This document shows positions 1 through 15,541 of a stretch of DNA of 64,000 nucleotides, one piece after another. Source of the DNA: Ramazzottius varieornatus (Eukaryota > Tardigrada > Eutardigrada > Parachela > Ramazzottiidae); the NCBI GenBank assembly GCA_001949185.1, contig BDGG01000013.1, positions 1,174,036-1,238,035 on the forward strand, written 5' to 3'. The position numbers and the translations under genes are program-made. Positions within the stretch are counted from its first letter, which is position 1; the number at the start of each line of letters is the position of its first letter. A model generated the notes under the pieces. The model was not told the DNA's origin, searched no databases, and saw only the letters and a program-made list of their open reading frames with translations.

Positions 1-443
1 TTCGGCGTTTTTATCTTATGTTTCGTGCTGGTTGCCATCGACGTTGATGACTTATTCTTCTTCTTCTTCGATAGCTCGGTTACTCTGGGTCCTGTTGGTT
101 GGACGGGTATCGGTATTTCTCCGGCCAACTGTTCTTTAACGGGTACGCGGTAGCTCTTGGTTGAAGGGTCTGTCTTGAAGAATGGTGGACCGTCCAGCCG
201 CGCCAGTTTCGGTGTGCGAGAGACCAAGTTGGACACTTGGCGCTCGTAGTGTTCCGCAAGGAGCTCCGTCTTGTCAGCATGGTACAGATAACAACGGTCG
301 CCGTGAGGACCTCTTGTTAGACGTTGCAGTCGAGATTGTTCAATCTCTTTTTCGGTTACACCCATGTCGATGTCGGTTCGAGATTCGTCTTGGCGGTTTA
401 GGCGAGGTGGTCGAAGCACTCTTTGCGCTTTACTGAACGCCAT
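1..443 (-). CDS. Coding segment running off the window edge (unrecognised; possibly 3' exon of the SPATA4-like gene)
   Basis: On the minus strand one frame stays open from an ATG at 443-441 to base 1. The composition looks coding: charged and proline-rich, ending in a lysine run near base 60. I do not recognise a domain. It can be read two ways. It may start at ATG 443. Or it may be the next exon of the CH-domain gene upstream, entering at an acceptor CAG at 435-433; the phase fits a donor at 472 (GTACGT), but that would leave an intron of only 40 bases. The product continues outside the window, so length and stop are unknown. Confidence 0.5.
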   Translation of the reverse strand, partial: MAFSKAQRVLRPPRLNRQDESRTDIDMGVTEKEIEQSRLQRLTRGPHGDRCYLYHADKTELLAEHYERQVSNLVSRTPKLARLDGPPFFKTDPSTKSYRVPVKEQLAGEIPIPVQPTGPRVTELSKKKKNKSSTSMATSTKHKIKTP

Positions 444-472
444 CTACAGATATACATGTAACCACCACGTAC

Positions 473-1809
473 TGAACAAAGCGTAGAACAGTACCGAATG
501 TAGCTGATTCCCAGCTGGGTTGGGTAAACCGTGCAGCTCGCCACGAAACACAGTTAGACGGGGAACCAATGGGAGCTATGTGGGGATATCCAAATAAGTT
601 CTCAAAGAACACAGATATATTTCTAATATAACTTCTCTTTTCAAAGAACGGTGGAAACGTTTGGAATGCGTAGAGGCTGTCGCCGGCCAACCAATAATCC
701 CGCCTATGTTCTACAATAACATTAAAAACTGGTCGTACCCGTTGGTTCGTGGAGTACATTCTCTGTAACATTTGCTCAAACGAGGCCGGTCTCTTGGCGG
801 TATTGCTAAGCGTCTCGTGTTGAAAGTTCCAGGTATTGCACTTATTTTTCTTCCGGCAGGGGTTATAGATTTGTGGGATAGGGTGCGCCAGTTTCAAGTT
901 GGTCAGTGTCTCATACAGCGTCATCAGCAATACTGCTTGTCCAGCCTGTCGATACTCCATGACGCCTCCGATGATTTCCGCCGGTATGCGGACCAAACCA
1001 TGCTTTTGCAGGATGAGATCGACCTGACTCCATATCTCGGCGTACTGAACCCTTGTCTGCGGTTCATGGAAGGCACTCAGCTGTGCGTCCCTCGGGAAGT
1101 AGTGATGAAGAATGGACCAGACAACGAAGCCGCCGGCAAAGTGCTTGGGCTGCATGTACTTTGAGATGTCAACGTTACTGGCGCATCGTGTCACCCACAC
1201 ATCGACCACCAAGGGAATACGGACGAAAGCGTGCAGGTCGACGTAGAGACCTTCCCGCGAATCACCTTCAAGACAACAACCGATATCGGTCAGATAACGC
1301 GTGGCAGGCCGGCAATCGAGACGGGCAAGATTGTCGTCTCATGTGGCGCACGTTACTGGCCGATTGCAACGCAAAAGTGAGCCACTTTGAAATCTACATT
1401 CCGAACGTGTCGCTTTGCCAGCCTTCCATATCTTGGCGTACTGCCAGGGTCGGGTCTTACCTGGAAGAGGAGTTGGTGGTACTTGAGGGCCGGTTTCAAA
1501 GTGACTGATGGAATGCGAAAGGAAGAATGGGTTATCCACATTTTCATCGCGCGGTTCGTTCGCTTGTCTTGCCTGGGGGAGTTCGGCGGACTTTACAACT
1601 GAAGGTCGGAGAGTGACAGCGGTAGAAGTGCGACTAGACGTAGGTCGAGGAAGTGCTGCCAATGTCGAGCTACGGATGACGGAAGGTTGAGCCGAAGGAG
1701 CCGGTGGTTGAAGGTTGGCTGCTTTCTCGGCGAAAAGAGTGATGGCCGCTCTCATAAAGTTGCGCAGTTCGACTTCGTTGTGTAGAATAACCACTTGATC
1801 GGTTTGCAT
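473..1809 (-). CDS. SPATA4/SPEF1-type calponin-homology (CH-like) protein
   Basis: Exon 1 is 1809-1461 (ATG at 1809, donor GTAAGA). Exon 2 runs from 1337 (after ATGAG) and stays open to 430, with its true 3' end uncertain. The phase-1 junction restores a continuous frame. Exon 2 carries a CH-like domain of the sperm-protein type: a conserved aliphatic/tryptophan helix (VVWSILHHYFP), then an aromatic-rich middle and a helix ending in MTLYETLTNLK, which matches the SPATA4/SPEF1 layout. That family binds microtubules in cilia and flagella, so an axonemal role is inferred. The N-terminal 110 residues are low-complexity Ser/Pro/Ala. The intron 1338-1460 is largely a copy of the palindromic MITE described below, and its acceptor lies at the MITE edge. 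Family call is by recognition only. Confidence 0.6.
1338..1445. repeat. Diverged palindromic MITE copy (GTGGCGCAC family) in an intron
   Basis: The arms ATGTGGCGCACGTTACTGG and AAAAGTGAGCCACTTTGAAA face each other around a central TGGCCGA, the arrangement seen in the other copies at 20757, 21546, 45415, 47870, 52078, 55992 and 56494. It makes up most of the first intron of the SPATA4-like gene. Confidence 0.5.
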
Positions 1810-2180
1810 CGTTGAATATCAGAAAGCGCTATCCGCCACATGCAAGATTAAATGAATCCCTCGCCTGAAGACCATTTTACTACATGATCGGCGCTATAAT
1901 TCATGTTTCTGGACGGGTATTTCTCTGGCGTTCATAGCAACAATGGCTCTCGATTGATTGCGATTTCACAGACAGATAATAACCAGCGGACATTGATTCG
2001 GTTGGTCGCAAGCGATATTTTGATAGCGGAACAGGTAGTGGAATATGGAAAGGCGGTAAAGAACCAAGTCAGAAAAATATCACATTTGGGGAAGAGAAGG
2101 AAGAGGACGAAGCACCAGTTTCGAAATCCGGCGTTTCCGTGCGCTCAGTTCGGTCGACAGCGAGGCGATCAGAAAGTTCA
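1810..2180. other. Intergenic, no gene seen
   Basis: Lies between the SPATA4-like start and the whirlin-like stop. Short open frames here are shadows. It probably holds the 5' region of the first gene and the 3' UTR of the second. Confidence 0.5.
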
Positions 2181-5100
2181 TCAAGCAGTAGCCTTTGCCG
2201 TATTTTTGACTACAAACTCTAGATAATCGGGGGACTTTTCTTTGAAGAGTTCGGTGATTGTGCTGACGCATTGAGCGTGGCTCAAGTTGTCAAACTTCTT
2301 GCCGTTGATGGACATAATGACATGACCAACCTTGAGCATACCATTTAGATGGGCACTTCCTCCAGGCTAAAACAAACAGGAAAAAGACCATAGAGGAAAG
2401 GCAACTCCCCTTCTTGTCTGTAGTACTTTGGCAGCGTCCTGTGAAACCACATTCAATTACCTGAATGTTGATGATCCTCGGCAAAGGATGAATGGTGTCC
2501 GTTCCTCCTTCGATAGCCAGTCCCAAGTACGGTGCCGCCTTTTTGACTCTGATCGTCTCAATAATGGTCGGAGACTCGCCAGGCTTCAGATTGGTGTTCA
2601 CTTCCTCCTGGAGAAGCCAAACAACATTTCCACACTGGAAAATATCATTATTCCGACAAACTTGACGATACTTACCACGACTTGGAGGGTTTGAGGTCGT
2701 GAACGGCTAGCAGGTATGCCATTGACATTCTCGGCCAAACTGACCTGCTCCTCAGCCGCTACATTGCCCGAAGGCCGTCTCGACTTCTCCACCGCTCTCT
2801 TCATCTCTCTCTTAGGCGACTGGTGGTAGCCTTCCAAACTGCCCACCGACCCACGATTATTGTTATTGGCTCTGTTGCTACCCATTCTCAAGGCCACATG
2901 CCTCGGCGATTCGTCCCTCCCATTCGCCTGCTCATTGCCGTTCGAACTATAGGAAGCTCGCGGACTAGGACCACGCGACGTCCGCTCTTCCAGCGAGTCA
3001 TAACTGCGATCCCGTGCCACATCATAGCGTTTCTGTCCTCGCACAGCCCGACCAGCGGGTGTATCGGAGTAATCATACGTCGAGGCTTGTCCTGGGCTTG
3101 ACTTCATCGGCACATCGTACGAGGGTCGTCGATGATTATGGGCTGGATGACGGTTAGCGCCACTGTTGTAGGCCAGATGATCGATCGAGTAACTTTTCCG
3201 ATCTGGTCGGAACATGGAAGCAGCGTTCGGATTACTGGGCAGCGGGTTACCAAAATCCAGCGAGTTGTAATTGCGAAAGGTCATCGGGTTGTTGGCTGGA
3301 CTGAAGCTCCGTTGAGGGTTTGCATTGTCCGTCAGGTAGTAATTCTGCTCAATCTGCGCTACATCGTAGGTGAATACGCCCGGTTGAGTGGATGGTGCGG
3401 GAGTTGTCGGTAAGGGCGTGGCTGGTGTGACCATCGTCTGGACCATCTGCATGCCATTGGCTGGATGAAAGTTCTGTGAGGCGTTGACATTGGCCCAGTT
3501 GGGATGGAGTGCCATGTTGCCGTAGTCCGCCGCCGACCACGTCCCGGGATGCGCCGGTTGGATAGTCGACATGACACTTGCCGTCGTCGGAGGTGGCAGA
3601 TTGACGAAAGCCGGCTGGGTGATAGCAAGTGGTACCGGGGTCAGTATCGGTGTCGGATCAACAGTTTGAGTGATGGGTGGAAGATCGGAAAAGTACAGGG
3701 AAGGTGTGTTCTTCAGCGAGGACTTTAACGGTGTGATCGGAAGCGGTTTGATCATGGACAAGTTTTCCTCCAATGTCAGCGAACTGAGAAAGTCCAGCTC
3801 GGTATTTGAATGGTGAATTCCCGAGAAGAGGTTGATGGGTGAGGACATCCATTCCGTCTTCAAGTTCGACGTCAACGTGTCGTAGCGGAGGATATCCTGC
3901 ACAGCCACCATGTTGCGAATATCATCCAGCAGCTGAAACTTGGGGAGGGAATCGATGCTTTGGAACAAGGATAAGACCAAGACGTCAACGCCCATCGAGC
4001 CATTGAGGTACTCTCGGAGGAAATACAATAGCGCTTCTTTTTGTGTTTCGTCATCCAGTAAGATATTGGCGTTCTTCTCCACTACCGACAACCAATATGA
4101 CGCTGAGTTATTGTTATTGCTATTGTTATTGTTACTAGAAAGTTCAAAGGCATCTTTTCTTCGGGCTCGTGATGGGCGGAATGGGCTGAAAGAGCGCTCG
4201 TCAAAGTTGCCGTACCCATTGTCGAAGAGGGATGGGTACGATGGAGAGAGTTCGTCGCGGTAGTTGTCGGGGTTGATTTGGTCCAACATGGCTTCGCGGG
4301 TTAGCTGGTCGATTTCGTCTTCGGCGGGGGCGGCGGACAGGAGGGCGGCGTTGGTGTAGAGGCGGTTGGGGCTGTGTTGAGCAGTGTGCCGGGGCGACGA
4401 GGAGGAGGAGACTGAGCTGGGAGCGGTCAAGCGACGGGCGTAAGGCAGCTTGCCAAAGTAGCGGACGATGAGGGTCATGTGACGGTGACTGCGCAGTATG
4501 TGGACGGCTTTGTTGTGGGAGATGCGACGAAAGTCGGCACCGTTGACGGACATGATTTGGTCACCTATCTGCCAGGGCAGAAAAAGGAAGCTCAGATGGA
4601 CTTGTTGTTGTGAACGGAATAAATTAATCATTGTGAAAGTCACATGATAGACCGCCCTTCCGGTTAGTCGGCTGAATAAGCTGGATGTGGGTATTTTGCT
4701 ACATGTTCTTGCTACTCGCTGGCGAGGGCTGCGCTTGTGCCATCGTTGATTTCACCTTCATAGCCCATACATAGGAGGTTCTTGTCACAACCAGTATACG
4801 GCTCCCGTATTTCTGCACAAACAAAATTTCAAAACTTTTCCTGCTAGAAAAAAACCAGTCCGCCAAAATTGCGCAAAAATATTCTGATATGATTATTTGC
4901 GAAATTGAAATGGCCGGCAGGGGTGTTTTCGTTGACATCATCGAGAAGATATAATTATGCCTACGCCGGCGGTAGTGTTTGACCACTGACGCAACTTCTC
5001 TACAATATGCTCTCACTGCTCCTGCTGTCGACTTTCTTCAAAATTCCACCTCGATGTTACCGTGGTTGATGGAAACTCCATATGCATTCAGGGTGGTCAC

Positions 5101-7965
5101 AATTTGGTACTGAGCCATCAGCGGTAATCACAAGAGACAAACCAAGATACCCGGGGGAAAAGGAGCCCACCTGCAAGTCAGCTGCCTCCGCCGCGGAACC
5201 GGGATCCAGTCCGGTGATATAAATGCCCAAGCCGTGCTCCAGTCCGCCACGAATGAGCAAACCCAAGTGCACATCTTCACTGACAACCAACAGGCACTTC
5301 CTCTCGGGGGGCAGCCTGTTTGTCTTGTTGTCCATCGATCCCTTGCCGTACAGCGGGTCTATTTCGGGTGGTGGGCTGCAGGGTTGATGGCGAGTGTCGA
5401 TCCAGGCATAGGCTTGATTGTTCAGTTCCCTCTCCTCATCCGTGGCCTCTTCCACCATGGCCACTACACCGTCCCTCTCATCAAGCTCATTGCCGCTCTG
5501 TTTGTTCCGGCGGCCTGAAGTATGTGGCCCATCCGCTTCGCCGTTAATACTTCCGCTCCTTCGCCGCCCAGATTTCCCAGGCTGCTTCCGCTCACGACGC
5601 TTGTTTGCACTAGTGTGCTGGCGAAAGGGCGCTTCCTCGTCGTGGGAAACCTCCATAATCGCCTCCTCCAGCTCATCGTCAGCGGCTAAACGCTGCACTT
5701 TCAGCTTTATTTGCAAAGCTTCCTTGATGATCTACAATGAGAAAAACATACAATGCGCGCCCACTACAGTAATCTAATTTTCACTAACAACACAGCTCCA
5801 GAGCTAGCCCGCTTCGACGCTTCATGGAATGCGAGAAAAAGTACAACTGTCATCTCGGGAAAAAAGCCCAGATGAATTTCTCTTATGATCATTGCTGACG
5901 CAACCAAATCTAATTTCATGCCCCAACTGCTCATGCATCCTATTCGCCGCACACGTCAAAAAAGTAACCGCTCGAAGCAGCAGCGTTCCCACAAGTTCTT
6001 CCCAACGACTAAACTACGAGAAAATTTCTTTCCGCCGCTTCTGAAATTTTCATTCTAGGGCATTTTTCTACAGTAGTTTATTGAGTCTGGTATCATTCAC
6101 GATGGTTCCTCGAAGGAAAAAACCTCGATCAATCGATCCCGCATGCAAATTTCACAAGCGAGGAACTGGAAACCTTTTGAAACCCAATCAAATTATTCAC
6201 CTCGCCAATATAATATTCGCGCCATGTAACAATGCGGTACAATTGCCCACTATAAAGTTGCAAATAAGCCGAAACAACGATTTTCCAGTTGAATTCCAGA
6301 TGCAATACGCGAAGATACAAGCAAAATCTGCTTCAAGTGCGCGAGTAGCGTGGGTCAAGTAACGTTCAATGTTTCAGGGGAAATCTTGCTTTAGCACAGA
6401 AGGATGATCTCAAAGAATCAAAGGGATCACAAGAAAATGAGGAATGGTAAAGGGTTTCAAGTGCGTTTGAGCCGTCCTAACGAGCAGACGAAGACCGCCG
6501 ACAGCACAAGGCAGTGCTTGGGATCTTACAAATGCGCTGGGGGAACTGGGAGGACAATTTGGTCAAATCCCCGATGAAAGAACGAGCTATCAGCCTATGA
6601 GACAATCAATACGTCCTCCTCTTCTTCTTAAACAACTTAGCCTTCCACACAATGTCTTGCCTGCCCGTAAACATGCTCGTAATAAAGGTCCGTTCAATGG
6701 GAACATTTATCGGAATGTGCGACACGGCTCATGTTGCATCCATGAAACTAACCGAGGAAGACACATACTACACATCTCTCTGGGTACTTTAGTGAGTCTG
6801 AGGAAGGCACAGTTCGCTTGTGCAGTAGTAAACTTATCGATTTTCCAGTGAAGATTTCATGCAAGAAAAATCAAGGATGATCATGCAACCCATTCCTCTT
6901 CATTACCCCAAAATATACTGTAGAAGGGGAAAAACCGTTCAACCTGACAGCAGGAGTATACTGCAACGTAGCAAAGCTCATTTCTCAACAGCACGCAGAA
7001 TACTGTATCTGATCGTGATTGAATTTCGAGTATGTTTGAAGCAATCGATACAGCACCATCACATATAGTTTGAACCAATTTGCTACATTTGTCCCCATTT
7101 TGAAAGTGGAGACTTTACTTCCTAAAGGGTTGATACTGCCGAAGCAACCAACCCGGGTTCAAGCCACCGTTCAACTAAAGTGACACGGACTTACCTGCAC
7201 AGTGTCCGTGTGGGACAGTTTAGAGGCAGCAATGCCATCAACACCCAGCAGGATATCTCCGCGGCACAGTCCGGCCAGGTCCGCTGCACCTCCGCGGTAC
7301 ACCGCCGAGATGACCAGCGGTGCTCCGGCGTCCACACCCCCCGTAATCTCAAAGGCAAAGTCTTCATCAAAGGTGTCTCGTGATAGGACAATATCCAGGA
7401 CATTCGACTCGCCCATATCCCCCCGCTCATCTTCCATCTCCTGCAGCACAGTGGCGCTACTTTGGCGAGCACTGCGCGGTCTCGAGCTGCGTGCCGAACT
7501 GCTCTTCTCGGCTTTCGTCGGTGACACTTGGGTCTCTTGGCCATTATTGACTTGGCGTAATGGAGACATAGGCCGGCTTACTCGTGACGGCTGATTGTAG
7601 ACACTGTTATCCGACCCACCTCCTTCCCGGCCATACTCACCCACCGAGTTCTCCTCCACATCTGAACCAGAGTCCAAGACCAAGACGGGCTCGTCGGATG
7701 AGTCAACTTCGCCAACGTTAAAGGGAAAGGGGAACACGGTGCTATCATTGTCAGGAGAGTACGGCAAAACTGACGCACCCGCTCTGATATCATGATTGGT
7801 ATCATGGTGAACAGATGTGTCAGTTTGCGGCGGCGCTCGTCGAACTGCTCCGAAAGAACTCATCCTCCTTCCTTTCCTCTCCGAGCCTTGGCTGTCAGCC
7901 ACAGGACAGTCAGAGAGCGAGAAATGTATGGGACGCCTGATCGAGCTACTCAATAGTTCACCCAC
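2181..7965 (-). CDS. WHRN: Whirlin/dyschronic-like scaffold, three PDZ domains plus harmonin-homology domain
   Basis: Five exons, all joined in phase 0: 7965-7195, 5731-5171, 4568-2676, 2607-2461 and 2366-2181 (TGA), about 1185 residues. PDZ1 (about 197-275) spans exons 1 and 2. PDZ2 (about 400-490) contains GLGIYITGLDPGS followed after the intron by GDQIMSVNG and matches whirlin PDZ2. A harmonin-homology domain lies at about 606-681. PDZ3 (about 1090-1180) has LGLAIEGGTDT and PLPRIINIQ, typical of whirlin PDZ3. Whirlin and its fly homologue dyschronic organise sensory-cell and synaptic complexes by binding C-terminal ligand motifs. I see no harmonin-homology domain before PDZ1, where the vertebrate long form has one; the first 190 residues are acidic/Ser-rich. 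A second in-frame ATG at 7863 is an alternative start. Harmonin and PDZD7 are related, but the PDZ-PDZ-HHD-PDZ order favours whirlin. Confidence 0.85.
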
Positions 7966-12638
<4,673 letters not shown>

Positions 12639-13498
12639 AAGCTTGTTTTCATCACTGAAATTTTATTAGCGAAGATAACATGATAGGCTCTCATCTCCAC
12701 ACGATGCTTCATTCTCTGTTTGCGGATTTTTCTTCCAAATCGTCGCTGTATCATCCTTTATGTTTTCATAATTATATTGTTTTCACACTCTAATGACGTT
12801 AATCGGTATTGGTGATCCTCTTCGTGTAATTTTTGGGTTGATAGAAGATGTAGAATTCTCAGTCGAAAGCAGTGCGTGCGCCGAGTTCCGACAAGCGAAC
12901 CCGGAAGTTGACTGGAATCGCACATTACCGGAAGTGATGTAACTCGGTCACGAATACTGTAAAGCTTCTTCAACTTCGCGAAATACGTCATGATACACGC
13001 GGAATATTCCCCGGAGGTTGGTAGCGTATAGTCACCCGACCGGGGTTTAACTTCACGCGTACGATTACGTAATTCGCGAAGTTCAAGAAGCATCACAATA
13101 TATCGTTAACTGGTGGGACGTCACGCAGCGCTTCATCCGGAAAGCACGGTTAGGCTGACTGTTGAAATTCATTTTTCAGCTTGTCAGTTGTCTTTCCTCC
13201 AGATCTCTGACATTTCCGTTTGTGGTTGTACGGTTGTCCCTTGCCATTCCAGTGGTTTCTGGCGTGCTCTGCGTTACACATGAAGGCTGGACGAATCCTC
13301 AAAGATGAGGAAGAAAACGTTCATCGCGGATCCCATCAGGAAGCAGCTGGAGGTAAAGTTCACTGGACGAGCAAAATCCATAAATTCGGTTTCTTACGCC
13401 CTTGCATTATCTCCCAGCTCAGAACTCAACCTTCCGCCGATATGGAATGGATGTATGGAGTAAAAGATGGGACTTTATCTGATTCTCTTTTCCCAGGG
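12639..13498. other. Intergenic and probable 5' UTR/leader of IPPK
   Basis: Holds the METAP2 3' end, the palindromic element 12963-13096, and the presumed non-coding leader of IPPK. The frame stays open in places from about 13220 and ends at TTTTCCCAG just before the IPPK ATG, so a 5' UTR intron ending at 13496 is possible. Confidence 0.45.
12963..13096. repeat. Short palindromic element (MITE-like)
   Basis: The arm GCTTCTTCAACTTCGCGAAA at about 12963-12983 is repeated inverted at about 13072-13093 (TTCGCGAAGTTCAAGAAGC), enclosing about 90 bases that also carry opposed CACGCG/CGCGTA motifs. No coding capacity. It looks like a small non-autonomous DNA element. Confidence 0.6.
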
Positions 13499-15052
13499 AT
13501 GGACACGATTGAAGAAGGCATGCCATGGGAATATCGCGGCGAAGGTAACTCGTCCCTCGTTCTCGTATCCCCCAAATCTCGCCTCGTGCTACGGCTGCGC
13601 AAAATCCGACCACCTAAACCTCTCGGCGGACGACCCTCCTTCTCCGAAGCCGCAAGCAGCATGAGAAGCCTCGTTAGCTACGTCGACCATGTCATTCGCC
13701 CGATGCTGCCTCGATCCGAATGGATTCCTAAGATGCAAGTCATCCCCCTACCTGACAACACTGCCCTGTTCTTCCCTGACACGGCTGCTCGAGATGCTCG
13801 AAGAATGACTGAGCAATATTCTTTCCATAAAGAAGCCATTCTAATGAGGGATCTGTGCTTCTTGACGAGTAGCATGTCTTCGGAGGCAGTGACGTTCAGC
13901 GTGGAGATCAAACCAAAGGAAGGCGTGTTGCCTGCTGGCGATGGCGTCCATCCTGCACGGAAGAACATGAGCAAGTATAGGCTGAAACAGATCATGAAAG
14001 TCCAGGAGGGAATCATTCGGACGTCCAACGAGTACGATCCGATGGATCTCTTCTCGGGGAATCACGACAGAATGAAGGTAAGTCAAGAAACTTTTCAAAA
14101 ATATCATAATGTGGGTTGATTGAAGCTCAAGTCGGAAGTTGCGGAATAGTACGTTTGACGTCAGAGTTGTGATGCGATTGTCACGTCGTGTCCTATACGT
14201 CATGCAGATGGTTTGGACATGGTTGTAGTATCGTATGTCCGACAGCAAAGTCCTTTAAGTCTTAGCTGTGCACTGTGCCGACAACATGACTGTGACTCCT
14301 TTGCCCTACGGTCCATTCAGGCAGCTCTTCACACGCTAATCGCCCACCCTCAGAATAACTTCAAGATCTTCATCAACGGTGTCGCGCAGTTTGACACTCG
14401 GAATCCCGGTAAAGAAAACCTCGACGCAGTCATGGCGAAGCTACTTCCAGCAGACATTCCGGACAAGGTCGACTGCTTGCTCGACCTGGTCATCACTGCT
14501 CTCAAGCAACCAGAACTGAAGGACGCTCCCTTGAACCGAAAGACCGGTACATCCTCGGACCTTCTGGATGCCGGCTCCATTCTTGGCGCACTTCTCGAAG
14601 CGCAAAAGACTTGTGAGACTGACATCGAGCTGCTCTACCCCCAATACCAAGAGATATACAAGAAGCTTGAGAAGGAACCGGGTTTGAGGAGGAAGTTGGG
14701 AATAGACGGACCTGACTACGGGACTGCGCCGTTCTGGACTGGGGAAAGTATGGAAGAGCTTGGTGTGAATGACAAAGAGAAAAGTCAGCTTTTGAACTGT
14801 AGAGACTATTTGGCGGCAGCCACAGTGAAAGATTGTTCCGTTTTTCTGACATTCCGAAGCATTTCGCCCGATGAGAATGTGAGCTCTTTGGGGCTTGACT
14901 GTTCACAGAGAATTGTCGAGTCGAAGCCTGACTTAAGATTTTATTTTGCTGGAAGCTTTGTTGATCTGGATCCTAAACCTTTTGACCGAATTGAAAAGCA
15001 TTATGTTGAAAGTCAAAAGTTGATCGAACTTGTTACGCGTCAGAAAGAATAA
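13499..15052 (+). CDS. IPPK: Inositol-pentakisphosphate 2-kinase
   Basis: Exons 13499-14077 and 14321-15052 join in phase 0 for 436 residues. The enzyme phosphorylates inositol pentakisphosphate at the 2-position to make phytate (InsP6). Family landmarks are WEYRGEGNSSLV near the N-terminus (nucleotide-binding loop), VEIKPKEG at about 135-142, YDPMDLFSGNHDRM at about 179-192, IDGPDYG, and the C-terminal ATVKDCSVFL corresponding to the family's TAKDCS motif. I chose ATG 13499 because it sits just before the first conserved block and follows an acceptor-like TTTTCCCAG. In-frame ATGs upstream (13280, 13442) are possible but add unconserved sequence. Apparently intact. Confidence 0.9.
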
Positions 15053-15541
15053 ACAATGGCTTTGGACGGAAATTCCCCCGTCAGAGTTGAACCAAGGGTT
15101 CTCGGTTTTATCTCTTACATGTACAACCCCTATCGAAGTTCAACGGCACTATAATCCAAAGTTGCTCGGATACTGGTACCGATCCAGAAACAGAGCACTG
15201 TACGTTTCCATCTCACACGGTATCATTCTCACTGTAGAGTGTGCATTATGTACATACAGCAGACACAATCCCATAGCAGTAGTCATAGTAGGTCATAAGT
15301 ATAATATCCATTCACGTCGAACTCGAATCGTGTAAAATCATCGTTTCGGTTGCTGAATGTGGAAATAATTTCCAAACAGTAATTAGGTCGTGTCAAACAA
15401 GGTTCTTTTTTCCGCGGTAATTTCGGCCTTCTTCATCTTCGTGAAGCTTTTCCAACTGAGGCTTACTTCGTCATGTTTTGCGGCGTCAGGGTACTGAAAC
15501 CTCGTATCTATTCTGCGGATATGTAGTTTTGATCGTTCAGC
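15053..15541. other. Intergenic, no gene seen
   Basis: Contains the IPPK 3' end and the upstream region of the next gene. An acceptor-like TTTGATCGTTCAG at 15540 suggests that a signal-peptide exon of the next gene could lie somewhere here, but I could not find it. Confidence 0.4.
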
